Counted from the stretch's first letter, positions 16,885 through 26,043 are shown. The stretch is DNA of 32,582 nt from Phytophthora sp. 'mugwort' (GCA_033558025.1 JAUCEF010000121.1:1-32582); one strand, 5' to 3'. Made by a program: numbers and translations. The notes: generated by a model from the sequence alone, not told the origin.

Positions 16885-17000
16885 AATGTAATAAAAGAAA
16901 TAAATATTTTAAAAATACTTACTTACTATATATGCTATATATTTATAAAAAAATTAATTTATAAATATTATATTTTTATTAAAAAAAAAAAAAAAAAAAA
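16885..17000. promoter_or_regulatory. Divergent spacer between nad2 and nad7 with hairpin and A20 tract
   Basis: The 116 bases separate the start codons of nad2 (minus) and nad7 (plus), so promoters for both large blocks may lie here. It contains an 11-bp inverted repeat (16939-16949 with 16958-16968) and an uninterrupted run of 20 A at 16981-17000 directly before the nad7 ATG. Promoter function is inferred from position only. Confidence 0.45.
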
Positions 17001-18179
17001 ATGTCATTAAAAAAAATTAAAAATTTTTCTATAAATTTTGGTCCACAACATCCAGCGGCTCATGGTGTTTTACGTTTAATTTTAGAATTAAACGGTGAAG
17101 TTGTTAAAAAAGCTGATTCACATATAGGTTTATTACATAGAGGTACAGAAAAATTAATTGAATATAAAAATTATTTACAGGCGTTACCTTATTTTGATCG
17201 TTTAGATTATGTATCTATGATGTGTCAAGAACATGCATATGTTTTGGCTATTGAAAAATTATTAAATTGTGATATACCTTTACGAGCACAATATATAAGA
17301 GTTTTATTTTCAGAAATAACACGTATCTTAAATCATTTATTAGCTGTATGTTGTCATGCTTTAGATGTAGGAGCTATGACACCTTATTTTTGGGGATTTG
17401 AAGAACGTGAGAAATTAATGGAATTTTATGAACGTGTTTCTGGTGCACGTATGCATGCAGCTTATTTTAGACCTGGAGGTGTTAATCAAGATTTGCCTAA
17501 AGGTTTGTTAAATGATATATATATTTTTTGTGAACAATTTAATACCCGTTTAGATGAAATTGAAGAAATGTTAACTAATAATAGAATTTGGAAACAAAGA
17601 TTAGTAGATATTGGTATTATATCTGCTAAAGATGCTTTAAATTTTGGTTTTAGTGGTGTTATGTTACGTGGATCAGGTATTTCATGGGATTTACGTAAAA
17701 CACAACCTTATGAAATTTATGATCAATTAAAATTTGATATACCTGTAGGTACAAATGGCGATTGTTATGATCGTTATTTAATTAGAATAGAAGAAATGCG
17801 ACAATCAATTCGAATTATTTTGCAAGTACTTAATAAAATTCCCCAAGGTCCTATTAAATTAGATGATAAAAAAATTACAAATCCAAATAGAATTCAAATT
17901 AAAAATTCTATGGAGTCTTTAATTCATCATTTTAAATATTATTCAGAAAATATTTGTGTAAATGCTGGTGAAACTTATACAGTTATTGAGGCACCTAAAG
18001 GTGAGTATGGTGTTTATTTAGTAGCAGATGGTACAAATAAACCCTACAGATGTAAAATTAAATCACCAGGATTTTTACATTTACAAGCATTAGATTTTAT
18101 AGCTAAAAATCATATGATTGCTGATGTTGTTACAATTATTGGTACTTTAGATGTTGTTTTTGGTGAAATTGATCGTTAA
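17001..18179 (+). CDS. nad7: NADH dehydrogenase subunit 7 (49-kDa subunit, NuoD)
   Basis: Quinone-site subunit of the complex I peripheral arm. The 392-residue length is standard. Conserved stretches include [23 protein letters not shown] (residues 11-33), [61 protein letters not shown] and the C-terminal [38 protein letters not shown]. The ATG follows an A20 tract. It is the first gene of a plus-strand block that continues through nad6. Confidence 0.98.
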   Translation: MSLKKIKNFSINFGPQHPAAHGVLRLILELNGEVVKKADSHIGLLHRGTEKLIEYKNYLQALPYFDRLDYVSMMCQEHAYVLAIEKLLNCDIPLRAQYIRVLFSEITRILNHLLAVCCHALDVGAMTPYFWGFEEREKLMEFYERVSGARMHAAYFRPGGVNQDLPKGLLNDIYIFCEQFNTRLDEIEEMLTNNRIWKQRLVDIGIISAKDALNFGFSGVMLRGSGISWDLRKTQPYEIYDQLKFDIPVGTNGDCYDRYLIRIEEMRQSIRIILQVLNKIPQGPIKLDDKKITNPNRIQIKNSMESLIHHFKYYSENICVNAGETYTVIEAPKGEYGVYLVADGTNKPYRCKIKSPGFLHLQALDFIAKNHMIADVVTIIGTLDVVFGEIDR

Positions 18180-18217
18180 TATTAATTATTAGAATAAAAT
18201 TTTATTTTCAATAAATT

Positions 18218-18637
18218 ATGCAAAAAAAAAAATTTAAAAAGTATAAATTAAATCAATTACAAAAAATTAAACAAACTTATAAATATATATATATATTTCG
18301 TTATAATGATTTAAATATTAATGAAATAATATCTTTAAAAAAAAAAATTAAAAAATTTGATTATAAATCTTTAATATTAAATCAAAATTTAATTATTGAT
18401 ATTTTTTTAAAATTAAAAGGACAAGGTTCTATTTTAATAATTTATGGAAATAATGAATTAAATTTAATAAGGGATTTATATAATTTTAAAAAACTTGAAT
18501 TAATTTATTTGAGTATTCAAAATAATATTTATTCTAATTTAAAAGTAAAACAAATATTATCTAAAAACTATCCACCTTTAAATAATTTAATTGTTCAATC
18601 ATTTTTAAATTTTATATATTATTTAAGAAAAATTTAA
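18218..18637 (+). CDS. rpl10: Possible ribosomal protein L10 (uL10m)
   Basis: A 139-residue basic protein that is soluble-looking, without membrane segments. Its plan matches bacterial L10: an N-terminal helix (LNQLQKIKQTYKYIYIFRYNDLNINEIISLKKKIKKFDYKSLILNQNLI) like 'vv.y.gltv.e...LRk.lr......v.KNtL', then LKGQGSILIIYGNNELNLIRDLYNF in place of 'l.Gp..li.......a.k.l..f', and SNLKVKQILSKNYPPLNNLIVQSFLNFI in place of 'l..LP......a.ll..l'. No invariant motif proves this. L10 is encoded in some plant and protist mitochondrial genomes. It lies between nad7 and trnH, 38 bases after nad7. Otherwise it is an unidentified conserved ORF. Confidence 0.5.
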   Translation: MQKKKFKKYKLNQLQKIKQTYKYIYIFRYNDLNINEIISLKKKIKKFDYKSLILNQNLIIDIFLKLKGQGSILIIYGNNELNLIRDLYNFKKLELIYLSIQNNIYSNLKVKQILSKNYPPLNNLIVQSFLNFIYYLRKI

Positions 18638-18640
18638 AAA

Positions 18641-18713
18641 GGCGATTATAACTTAAAGGTAGAGTGTTAGATTGTGGGTCTAAGTGTTATGGGTTCAAGT
18701 CCCATTTTTCGCC
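18641..18713 (+). tRNA. trnH(gug): tRNA-His (anticodon GUG)
   Basis: The anticodon stem TTAGA/TCTAA encloses TTGTGGG, and the T arm is ATGGG-TTCAAGT-CCCAT. An encoded G-1 faces C73, the histidine identity pair. The acceptor GCGATTA/TTTTCGC has two internal T-T oppositions (positions 5-68 and 6-67), which is unusual among the tRNAs here. Confidence 0.9.
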
Positions 18714-18735
18714 CATTTTTAAATTAAATTTTTTT

Positions 18736-20211
18736 ATGTTTAATAAGTTTATATTAATTTTTTTACTTATTTTACCATTAATTACGGTTATTATATTAGC
18801 TTTTTCGAAAAATGAAAAATTTATAAAAAATTTTAGTATTTTTATGTCTTTTTTCATTTTTTTAATGTCATTACCTTTATGGATTTTATTTGATAAATCA
18901 ACTTCTAATTTTCAATATTTATTTAAAATAGAATGGATTAGTCAATTTAATATTAATTTTTATTTAGGTATTGATGGTATTTCATTATTTTTTATAATTT
19001 TAACAACATTTTTGATTCCAATCTGTATGTTAATTAGTTATGAAATGATTAATAAAAATATAAAAGAATATTTTATTTTATATTTTATTTTAGAATTTTG
19101 TTTAATCATTTCATTTAGTATATTAGATGTACTTATTTTTTATATTTTCTTTGAAAGTGTATTAATTCCTATGTTTTTAATTATAGGTATTTGGGGTTCA
19201 AGAGAACGTAAAATTAAAGCTTCATATTTGTTTTTTATGTATACATTAGCAGGTTCATTATTTATGTTTATTGCCATTATTCATTTATTTTTAACTGTGG
19301 GTACAACTGATTATCAAATATTATATTATAGTAATTTTAATTTTTCATATGAAAAATTTTATTTCTTAGCTTTTTTTTTATCATTTGCTGTTAAAGTTCC
19401 AATGTTACCTTTTCATGTTTGGTTACCGGAAGCACATGTTGAAGCACCTACCGCAGGTTCTGTACTATTAGCTGGTATTTTATTAAAATTAGGATCATAC
19501 GGTATGATTAGGTTTTTAGTTCCTTTATTTCCTAAAGCTGCATTATATTTTACACCGTATATTTTAGTTTTATGTTTAATATCTGTTATTTATGCGTCAT
19601 TAACAGCTATACGACAAACAGATTTGAAACGTATTATTGCTTATGCATCAGTTGCTCATATGAATTTTATAATATTGGGTATTTTTTCTTTAACTATTCA
19701 AGGATTAGAAGGTAGTATTATTCAAATGATTAGTCATGGTTTAGTATCGAGTGGTTTATTTTTTTCAATTGGATGTTTATATGATCGATATCATACAAGA
19801 TTTATTAATTATTATGGTGGTTTAGCACATACAATGCCTTTATTTTGTATTGCATTATTTATTTATGTATTAGCAAATATGTCTATTCCAGGTTCAAGTA
19901 GTTTTGTGGGTGAAATTCTTATTTTAACTGGAGTTTTTGAAGATAATACTACAACAGCTGTTTTTGCGACAATTGGTATGTTTTTGGGTGGGGTATATTC
20001 TTTATTATTTTATAATCGAATTTGTTATGGTAATATTCAAAATATTTATTTAAAAATTTATTATGATTTAACTTATCGTGAATTTTTAATTCATTTAATA
20101 TTAATTATAAATATCTTTTTATTAGGTTTATATCCTAAAATTTTTGAAAGTTGTATGCATGAAAGTGTTTCAAAAATTTTAATACATATTGATTTTTCTT
20201 ATTTTTATTAA
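18736..20211 (+). CDS. nad4: NADH dehydrogenase subunit 4 (NuoM)
   Basis: Proton-pumping antiporter-like subunit of complex I. The 491 residues include LGIDGISLFFIILTTFLIPI, YIFFESVLIPMFLIIGIWGSRERKIKASYLFFMYTLAGS with the conserved glutamate, KVPMLPFHVWLPEAHVEAPTAGSVLLAGILLKLGSYG and KRIIAYASVAHMNFIILGIFSLTIQGLEGSIIQMISHGLVSSGLF. The start at 18736 lies just after trnH; the frame is open back into the tRNA, but only through a non-ATG start. Confidence 0.98.
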   Translation: MFNKFILIFLLILPLITVIILAFSKNEKFIKNFSIFMSFFIFLMSLPLWILFDKSTSNFQYLFKIEWISQFNINFYLGIDGISLFFIILTTFLIPICMLISYEMINKNIKEYFILYFILEFCLIISFSILDVLIFYIFFESVLIPMFLIIGIWGSRERKIKASYLFFMYTLAGSLFMFIAIIHLFLTVGTTDYQILYYSNFNFSYEKFYFLAFFLSFAVKVPMLPFHVWLPEAHVEAPTAGSVLLAGILLKLGSYGMIRFLVPLFPKAALYFTPYILVLCLISVIYASLTAIRQTDLKRIIAYASVAHMNFIILGIFSLTIQGLEGSIIQMISHGLVSSGLFFSIGCLYDRYHTRFINYYGGLAHTMPLFCIALFIYVLANMSIPGSSSFVGEILILTGVFEDNTTTAVFATIGMFLGGVYSLLFYNRICYGNIQNIYLKIYYDLTYREFLIHLILIINIFLLGLYPKIFESCMHESVSKILIHIDFSYFY

Positions 20212-20235
20212 ACAAAATTTTTTGTTTAATAAAAA

Positions 20236-20307
20236 GCCCTTTTAGTCTAATGGTTAGGACATTACCTTTTCACGGTAAAAATACGAGTTCAATTCTCGTA
20301 AAGGGTA
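20236..20307 (+). tRNA. trnE(uuc): tRNA-Glu (anticodon UUC)
   Basis: Full cloverleaf: acceptor GCCCTTT/AAAGGGT with a terminal G-T, anticodon stem TTACC/GGTAA with loop TTTTCAC, T arm ACGAG-TTCAATT-CTCGT, discriminator A. It lies 24 bases after nad4 and 79 before atp1. Confidence 0.94.
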
Positions 20308-20386
20308 TAAAAAATATATATTTGATATATTTTGGTAATTATAATAATTTATAATTATTAAATAATATGATAATTTAATAACCTCT

Positions 20387-21916
20387 ATGGCTATTGAATT
20401 ATCATATATACTGGAATCAAATATTAAAAAATATAAAGATGAAAAAAGTTTACAAGAAACAGGTATTGTTCTTTCAATGAGTGATGGTATTGCAAGATGT
20501 TATGGTTTAACTAAAATTCAAGCAGGTGAAATGGTTGAATTTAATAATGGTAATATTAAAGGAATGGCTTTAAATTTAGAACCTGATGTTGTTGGTGTTG
20601 TTGTTTTTAGTAATGATAGAGAAATTCAAGAAGGTAATTTTGTACGAAGAACTGGATCTATTGTTAGTGTACCTGTAGGACCTGAAGTATTAGGTAGAGT
20701 AGTTGATGCTTTAGGACAACCCATTGATGGTAAAGGTCAAATTAACAGTAAATTAGAAAGTAGAGTTGAAGTTAAAGCTCCAGGTATTATGCCTAGAGAA
20801 AGTGTTAAACAACCTGTACAAACAGGTTTAAAAGCTGTAGATAGTTTAATTCCTATTGGTCGTGGTCAAAGGGAATTAATTATTGGTGATAGACAAACAG
20901 GTAAAACATCTATTGCTATTGATACTATAATTAATCAAAGAGAACCTCATTTAAAAAAAGATATAAATAATCAATTATATTGTATTTATGTAGGTGTTGG
21001 TCAAAAAAGATCAACAATTGCTGAATTAACAAAAACTTTAGAAGAAAAAAATGCAATGTTTTTTTCTGTTATTGTAGCGGCTACTGCTTCAGATTCAGCA
21101 CCCTTACAATATTTAGCTCCATATACTGGTTGTGCTTTAGGTGAATATTTTAGAGATAATGGTAAACATGCTGTTATTTTCTATGATGATTTATCAAAAC
21201 AAGCGGTAGCTTATAGACAAATGTCTTTATTATTAAGAAGACCTCCAGGTAGAGAAGCTTATCCTGGAGATGTTTTTTATTTACACTCTCGTTTATTAGA
21301 AAGAGCTGCTAAAATGAATAAAAAAATTGGTGGTGGTTCATTAACCGCATTACCTATTATTGAAACACAAGCTGGAGATGTTTCTGCTTATATTCCAACA
21401 AATGTTATTTCAATTACTGATGGACAAATTTTTTTAGAAACAGAATTATTTAATGAAGGTCAAAGACCTGCAATTAGTGTTGGATTATCTGTAAGTCGTG
21501 TTGGTTCTTCTGCACAAATTAAAGCTATGAAACAAATTGCTGGTACAATGAAATTAGAATTAGCACAATTTAGAGAAGTACAAGCATTTGCTCAATTTGG
21601 TTCTGATTTAGATGCTACAACTCAACAACAATTAAATAGAGGGATTAGATTAACAGAAATGTTAAAACAAGGTTTAAATATACCGTTATCTGTTGAAAAT
21701 CAAATTGTAATTATTTATTTAGGTGTACGTGGTTTCTTAGATAAAATTGCTGTTGATAAAATTTCAAGTTTTGAAATTAGTTGGTTAAATTTTATAAAAA
21801 ATAATCATTTTAATATTTTAGAAGAAATCTTAAATAAAAAAGAAATATCTAAAGAATTAGAAAAAAAACTTAATATTTTAGCAACAAATTTTACTAATAA
21901 TTTTATTACAAAATAA
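20387..21916 (+). CDS. atp1: ATP synthase F1 subunit alpha
   Basis: Non-catalytic nucleotide-binding subunit of the F1 head. The 509-residue length is full. Motifs: Walker [16 protein letters not shown] (about residues 169-183), the phosphate-proximal [112 protein letters not shown], and the family signature [18 protein letters not shown] mitochondrial atp1 is kept by plants, jakobids and several heterotrophic protist groups but, as I recall, has moved to the nucleus in diatoms and brown algae, which bears on taxonomy. An AT hairpin follows the stop. Confidence 0.98.
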   Translation: MAIELSYILESNIKKYKDEKSLQETGIVLSMSDGIARCYGLTKIQAGEMVEFNNGNIKGMALNLEPDVVGVVVFSNDREIQEGNFVRRTGSIVSVPVGPEVLGRVVDALGQPIDGKGQINSKLESRVEVKAPGIMPRESVKQPVQTGLKAVDSLIPIGRGQRELIIGDRQTGKTSIAIDTIINQREPHLKKDINNQLYCIYVGVGQKRSTIAELTKTLEEKNAMFFSVIVAATASDSAPLQYLAPYTGCALGEYFRDNGKHAVIFYDDLSKQAVAYRQMSLLLRRPPGREAYPGDVFYLHSRLLERAAKMNKKIGGGSLTALPIIETQAGDVSAYIPTNVISITDGQIFLETELFNEGQRPAISVGLSVSRVGSSAQIKAMKQIAGTMKLELAQFREVQAFAQFGSDLDATTQQQLNRGIRLTEMLKQGLNIPLSVENQIVIIYLGVRGFLDKIAVDKISSFEISWLNFIKNNHFNILEEILNKKEISKELEKKLNILATNFTNNFITK

Positions 21917-21951
21917 TATAATTATTTTTTTATTAATAAAAAATAATTATA
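21917..21951 (+). terminator. Strong AT hairpin immediately after the atp1 stop
   Basis: A perfect 14-bp stem (21917-21930 with 21938-21951) with a 7-base loop begins on the base after the atp1 TAA. Its position suggests a 3'-end or RNA-processing structure of the atp1 transcript. Function is inferred. Confidence 0.45.
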
Positions 21952-21985
21952 ATATTTTGTAAATAAAACATAACAGATAAAAATT

Positions 21986-22011
21986 AATTATTTTCTATAT
22001 AGAAAATAATT
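21986..22011. repeat. 26-base perfect palindrome between atp1 and nad5
   Basis: Thirteen self-complementary pairs with no spacer lie in the 204-base gap between atp1 and nad5. This is the second strong palindrome in the gap. The remainder (22012-22120) is AT-rich without a gene. Confidence 0.5.
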
Positions 22012-22120
22012 TTAAATATTATTCTAATATTAATTTTTTAAAAAATATTTATTCTTTAAGAAGAATTATTTTAAAATTATTATTATATTTTTAAATAATT
22101 TAAATTTATTTTATTCTATT

Positions 22121-24115
22121 ATGTTATTATTAACTTTAATTTTTTTACCTTTTTTAGGTTCAGTAGCTTCTGGATTATTTGGTTTTTATATTGGCCGTAA
22201 AGGTTCTGTATTTATAACCACATTAACAACTTTTTTAAGTTGTCTTTTTTCATTTATTATTATATATAATTCAATTACAAATGAATATGAGTATATTATT
22301 TATATTTCAAATTGGATTAATAGTGGTTTATTTAATTGTAATTGGTGTTTTTTATTTGATAGTTTAACTATGATAATGTTAATTGTTGTAACAAGTATTT
22401 CAACTTTAGTTCATTTATATTCTTCTAAATATATGGATCATGATCCACATTTATCTAGATTTATGTCATATTTATCACTATTTACTTTTTTTATGATTAT
22501 ATTAGTTACAGGTGATAATTTTATGCAAATGTTTGTTGGATGGGAAGGTGTTGGTTTTTGTTCATATTTATTAATTAATTTTTGGTTTACACGTTTACAA
22601 GCGAATAAAGCAGCTATAAAAGCTATGTTAGTTAATCGAATTAGTGATTTAATCTTATTATTAGGTGTATTAACTGTTTTTTATAATATTAGAACTATTG
22701 AATATTTTAGTACATTTGCAGCAATTTCTATTGTTAAAGATTTTAAATTTATTTTTTTTAATTATATTTTAAGTATTATTGATGTTGCGTGTATTTTAAT
22801 TTTTATAGGTGCTATGGGTAAATCTGCTCAAATTTTTTTACATTTATGGTTACCCGATGCTATGGAAGGACCTACGCCGGTTTCGGCATTAATCCATGCA
22901 GCGACTATGGTAACTGCTGGTGTTTATTTAATTGCACGTTGTTCACCAATGTTTGAATATTCAATGTTTTCTTTAAAAGTTATTACAATTATTGGAGCTT
23001 CTACAGCCTTTTTCTCAAGTACAATTGGTCTAGTACAAAATGATTTTAAAAAAATAGTTGCCTATTCTACTTGTAGTCAATTAGGTTATATGTTTTTTGC
23101 TTGTGGATTATCAAATTATCCTTTAGCTATTTTTCATTTATCAAATCATGCATATTTTAAAGCATTATTATTTTTATGTTCCGGTGCTGTAATTCATGCT
23201 ATGGGTGATGAACAAGATATAAGAAAAATGGGTGGTTTAAGAAGAATTTTACCTTTTACTTATATAATGTTTTTAATAGGTTCATTATCTTTAATGGGTT
23301 TTCCTTTTTTAACTGGTTTTTATTCTAAAGATTTAATATTAGAAGTTGCATTTTCAAGTTTTAGTGAAACAGGTCATTTTGCTTATTGGTTGGGTACTAT
23401 TGGTGCATTTTTTACGGCATTCTATTCAACACGTTTATTATTTTTTGCTTTTTTAAGTGAAACTAATGCCTATAAAAATGTTATTAAAAATGCACATGAT
23501 GTTCCATTAGAAATGGGTATTCCTTTAGGAGTTTTAGCATTTGGTAGTATTTTTATAGGTTATATTTCTAAAGATATGTTTGTTGGGTTAGGTTCAAATT
23601 TTTGGAATAACTCAATTTATATAAATCCATTTAATAATCAAATGATTGATGCTGAATTTTTACCAACATTTTTTAAATTATTACCTGTTATTTTAAGTTT
23701 TTGTGGCTTATTTTGTGCCTTTTATTTATATTTTTTTAAATTTAGATTTTTATATAACTTAAAAATTTCAAAATATGGTCTTTATTTTTATAATTTTTTA
23801 AATAGAAAATGGTATTTTGATAAAATTTATTATGAATTTATTAATCAATATATATTAAAAGTTGGTTATAATGTAACATATAAAATGATTGATAAAGGTT
23901 TAATTGAAATGTGTGGTCCTTTTGGTTTAATAACCGTTTTTTCTTTCTTAAGTCAAAAAATAATTTTATTACAAACAGGTTATATTTATCACTATTCATT
24001 ATTAATGTTAATTAGCATTATTTGTTTAATAAATATTATTTTTTTTTCTATTATTTATTTTTTTAATATTATTACTATTTTATTATTTTTATTTATTTTT
24101 TTATTAATTAAATAA
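22121..24115 (+). CDS. nad5: NADH dehydrogenase subunit 5 (NuoL)
   Basis: Largest antiporter-like subunit of complex I, distal in the membrane arm. The 664 residues include WCFLFDSLTMIMLIVVTSISTLVHLYSSKYMDHDPHLSRFMSYLSLFTFFMIILVTGDNFMQMFVGWEGVGFCSYLLINFW, KSAQIFLHLWLPDAMEGPTPVSALIHAATMVTAGVYLIAR with the conserved lysine, and FKKIVAYSTCSQLGYMFFACG. The long C-terminal lateral helix region is present (from about residue 520). The start is at the typical opening LLLTLIFLPFLGSVASGLFG. Confidence 0.98.
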   Translation: MLLLTLIFLPFLGSVASGLFGFYIGRKGSVFITTLTTFLSCLFSFIIIYNSITNEYEYIIYISNWINSGLFNCNWCFLFDSLTMIMLIVVTSISTLVHLYSSKYMDHDPHLSRFMSYLSLFTFFMIILVTGDNFMQMFVGWEGVGFCSYLLINFWFTRLQANKAAIKAMLVNRISDLILLLGVLTVFYNIRTIEYFSTFAAISIVKDFKFIFFNYILSIIDVACILIFIGAMGKSAQIFLHLWLPDAMEGPTPVSALIHAATMVTAGVYLIARCSPMFEYSMFSLKVITIIGASTAFFSSTIGLVQNDFKKIVAYSTCSQLGYMFFACGLSNYPLAIFHLSNHAYFKALLFLCSGAVIHAMGDEQDIRKMGGLRRILPFTYIMFLIGSLSLMGFPFLTGFYSKDLILEVAFSSFSETGHFAYWLGTIGAFFTAFYSTRLLFFAFLSETNAYKNVIKNAHDVPLEMGIPLGVLAFGSIFIGYISKDMFVGLGSNFWNNSIYINPFNNQMIDAEFLPTFFKLLPVILSFCGLFCAFYLYFFKFRFLYNLKISKYGLYFYNFLNRKWYFDKIYYEFINQYILKVGYNVTYKMIDKGLIEMCGPFGLITVFSFLSQKIILLQTGYIYHYSLLMLISIICLINIIFFSIIYFFNIITILLFLFIFLLIK

Positions 24116-24175
24116 AAATAATAAAATATGTATCTTTTAAGATATAATTATAAATTTATATAATTTAAATACATT

Positions 24176-24886
24176 ATGGATTTCGAAACAATTTTCTTTT
24201 ATACTTTTTCAACTATAGCTTTAACTTCAGCTATATTTGTAATATATTCTACAAATACAATATATTCTGCATTTTTTTTAATATTAGTTTTTACTAATTC
24301 AACTGGATTATTATTAATTTCTGAAATTGAATTTTTATCAATAATGTTAATTATTATTTATGTAGGAGCTATTACTGTATTATTTTTATTTGTTATTATG
24401 ATGCTAGATGTTAATGTTTTAATTGATAAAAATAAAATAAAAAATAATTTTGGTTATTTACCAATTATTTTTTTAATTAGTTTTATTTTTTTTTTAGAAA
24501 CGTTTGTTATGTTTAGTAAAGTTTTTACATCATATTACCATTTAATAAATAATTCTTTTTTTACTCAAAAAGTAAATACTTTATTTTTTTTTCACGATAG
24601 TATGAAAGGTACTTTTGAAATATTTGTTGATGTCAAACCCTTTTTAAAAAATTTTATCTATCAATTAGATACTATTACAAATATTGAAACAATTGGACAA
24701 ATTTTATATAGTTATTATGCTTTTTTTTTTTTAGTTGCAGGTATTATATTATTAATAGCTTTAATAGGAGCGGTTACTTTAACTAAAAAGGAAAAAAAAA
24801 AATTTTTAAAACAAAATATTTATAAACAACTTTCACGAGATGCATTAAAAGCTATTTTTAATGTATATTCAGATAAAACTGTTTAA
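24176..24886 (+). CDS. nad6: NADH dehydrogenase subunit 6 (NuoJ)
   Basis: Membrane subunit of complex I. The 236-residue product has five hydrophobic segments and the family motif NSTGLLLISEIEFLSIMLIIIYVGAITVLFLFVIMMLDVN (about residues 42-81), including the pi-bulge region YVGAI. The C-terminal part contains TIGQILYSYYAFFFLVAGIILLIALIGAVTLT. It is the last protein gene of the plus-strand nad7-nad6 block. Confidence 0.96.
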   Translation: MDFETIFFYTFSTIALTSAIFVIYSTNTIYSAFFLILVFTNSTGLLLISEIEFLSIMLIIIYVGAITVLFLFVIMMLDVNVLIDKNKIKNNFGYLPIIFLISFIFFLETFVMFSKVFTSYYHLINNSFFTQKVNTLFFFHDSMKGTFEIFVDVKPFLKNFIYQLDTITNIETIGQILYSYYAFFFLVAGIILLIALIGAVTLTKKEKKKFLKQNIYKQLSRDALKAIFNVYSDKTV

Positions 24887-24903
24887 TTCTTAATAAAACT
24901 AAA

Positions 24904-24976
24904 ACAATCTTAACTTAATTGGTAGAGTATTAGCCTTCTAAGCTTTAAAATCTTGGTTCAAATCCAAGAGATTGTA
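24904..24976 (+). tRNA. trnR(ucu): tRNA-Arg (anticodon UCU)
   Basis: Perfect acceptor ACAATCT/AGATTGT and T arm CTTGG-TTCAAAT-CCAAG, with D stem ACTT/GAGT. The anticodon loop is CTTCTAA. The anticodon stem TTAGC/GCTTT pairs at only three positions, because the two outer pairs are T-T. It reads AGA/AGG. Confidence 0.88.
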
Positions 24977-25387
24977 ATTAGTTTTATTTAAAAATTTCAT
25001 TCTTAAAAAAAAAATAATTCAATTATTTTTATAATATAAATAATAAAATTTAAATTTTTTAAGAAATAATAAATTAAAAAAATCAATTTTTTTCAATAAA
25101 TATTCTAAAAAATATAAGAAGAATGCGTTCACTTACAAATTTAATATAAATACAGAATATTATTATTGCTAATTCTATAACTTTTAATCAAGATGGTTTA
25201 ACATAAGTTATTGATGACATAAATATTTAAATAGATTAATTTTTATTAAATACTCAATAACTAAAATTAAATTAATATCAACATAGTTATAATTTAAAAT
25301 CACATAATTAGTTTTTAATTGGTAAAAATTTACATAATGTATATATTGTATATCTAGAAACCTATTTAACAAATTAAATAGGTTTTT
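24977..25387. other. 411-base noncoding region after trnR(UCU)
   Basis: No open frame or tRNA is seen on either strand. It contains one copy of a dispersed repeat (about 25005-25060) and ends in a hairpin with a T run (25358-25389). It is the meeting point of the plus-strand nad7-trnR block and the minus-strand cox2-cox1-orf137 block, so both transcription units end here. The middle (25120-25340) is slightly more mixed in base use, but I recognise nothing in it. Confidence 0.6.
25005..25060 (+). repeat. Dispersed repeat, copy A
   Basis: A segment of about 49 bases here matches the reverse complement of part of 28601-28656 with two differences, and weaker similarity extends to about 24990 on one side. 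Although AT-rich, it contains non-repetitive sequence such as AATAATTCAATTA, so chance is unlikely. The two copies flank orf137, cox1, the tatA candidate and cox2 in inverted orientation. Confidence 0.75.
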
Positions 25388-25389
25388 TT
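25358..25389 (+). terminator. Terminator-like hairpin with T run
   Basis: A perfect 12-bp stem (25358-25369 with 25374-25385), a CAAA loop and four further T on the plus strand look like a bacterial intrinsic terminator. It lies at the convergent end of the plus block, and its distal end reaches the stop codon of minus-strand orf137. It may mark transcript ends in either direction. Confidence 0.5.
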
Positions 25390-25801
25390 AGCCATCTTCT
25401 TTAAAAATAGAAATTAAAATTTTAATTAAATGAGTCATCATTTTTTCAAATTCTTGTGGATTATCTTTTAATAAATGTCTTGGATGAATAGTTAGTTTTA
25501 ATAATTCTAATAAATTTAATCCAGCCGCCCTTTTTTCAGGTTCACGTAACATTTTTAAAACAACTTGTTTTATTTGATTGAAAGTTTCATCATCGACGAT
25601 ATTCCTTAAATCCTGTAATGCAGAAACTATTGGAAAATCGCTATTGAAATAAATTAAAAAAATAGTTAAACCTAAAATAAAAAAGGCACCTATTATAAAT
25701 ATTATATATTTTATATAATTTGATGTTTGTTCTTGTGATTCGTGTTTTTCAATATTATTGTTGTCATTGTTTAAGTCTATTAAAATATTTTCGATATCCA
25801 T
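25388..25801 (-). CDS. Unidentified single-span membrane protein (orf137)
   Basis: I do not recognise this 137-residue product. Residues 1-28 are polar and acidic with an NDNNN run; residues about 30-52 (YIKYIIFIIGAFFILGLTIFLIYF) form one clear membrane segment. The rest is soluble and helical, with VSALQDLRNIVDDETFNQIKQVVLKMLREPEKRAAGLNLLELLKL and an acidic end FKEDG. Composition differs from neighbouring genes: fewer lysine/asparagine runs and more D, E, L, P and R, so selection on a protein is likely. It is downstream of cox1 on the same strand, and its stop lies in the terminator-like hairpin. It is not an obvious atp8, atp4 or sdh gene. Confidence 0.75.
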   Translation of the reverse strand: MDIENILIDLNNDNNNIEKHESQEQTSNYIKYIIFIIGAFFILGLTIFLIYFNSDFPIVSALQDLRNIVDDETFNQIKQVVLKMLREPEKRAAGLNLLELLKLTIHPRHLLKDNPQEFEKMMTHLIKILISIFKEDG

Positions 25802-25954
25802 AATTATAATTTAAATTATTTTATTAATAATTAATTTGTTATTAATTAAATTTTTATTTGATTTAATTTTTGAGATTTAATATTTTTTTTTATTTAAATT
25901 TTACTAATATTTTTTTCTCTTAAATAATATAAAAATTTTAAATTTTTATAAAAC

Positions 25955-25967
25955 ACCGTAAAACGGT
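25955..25967. repeat. Small GC-containing hairpin between cox1 and orf137
   Basis: A 5-bp stem ACCGT/ACGGT closes an AAA loop within the otherwise nearly pure A/T 242-base gap 25802-26043. It stands out by composition and may be an RNA-processing signal after cox1. No gene is seen in the gap. Confidence 0.35.
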
Positions 25968-26043
25968 ATTAATTAAATTAAAAATTTTTAATATAATTAT
26001 TAATAAAGATTAATTTAATTATTAATAATTATAAAAATTTTTT

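Noticed and set aside
18664..18735. Upstream extension of nad4
   Set aside because: It lies within trnH and needs a non-ATG start; the ATG at 18736 matches family starts.
24977..25387. 5S rRNA gene in the spacer after trnR(UCU)
   Set aside because: I could not find the conserved loop sequences or the closing helix; without a covariance search it cannot be called.
25388..25801. orf137 as atp8
   Set aside because: It lacks the atp8 N-terminal MPQ-L/D...F-W pattern, and its membrane span is internal after an acidic leader.
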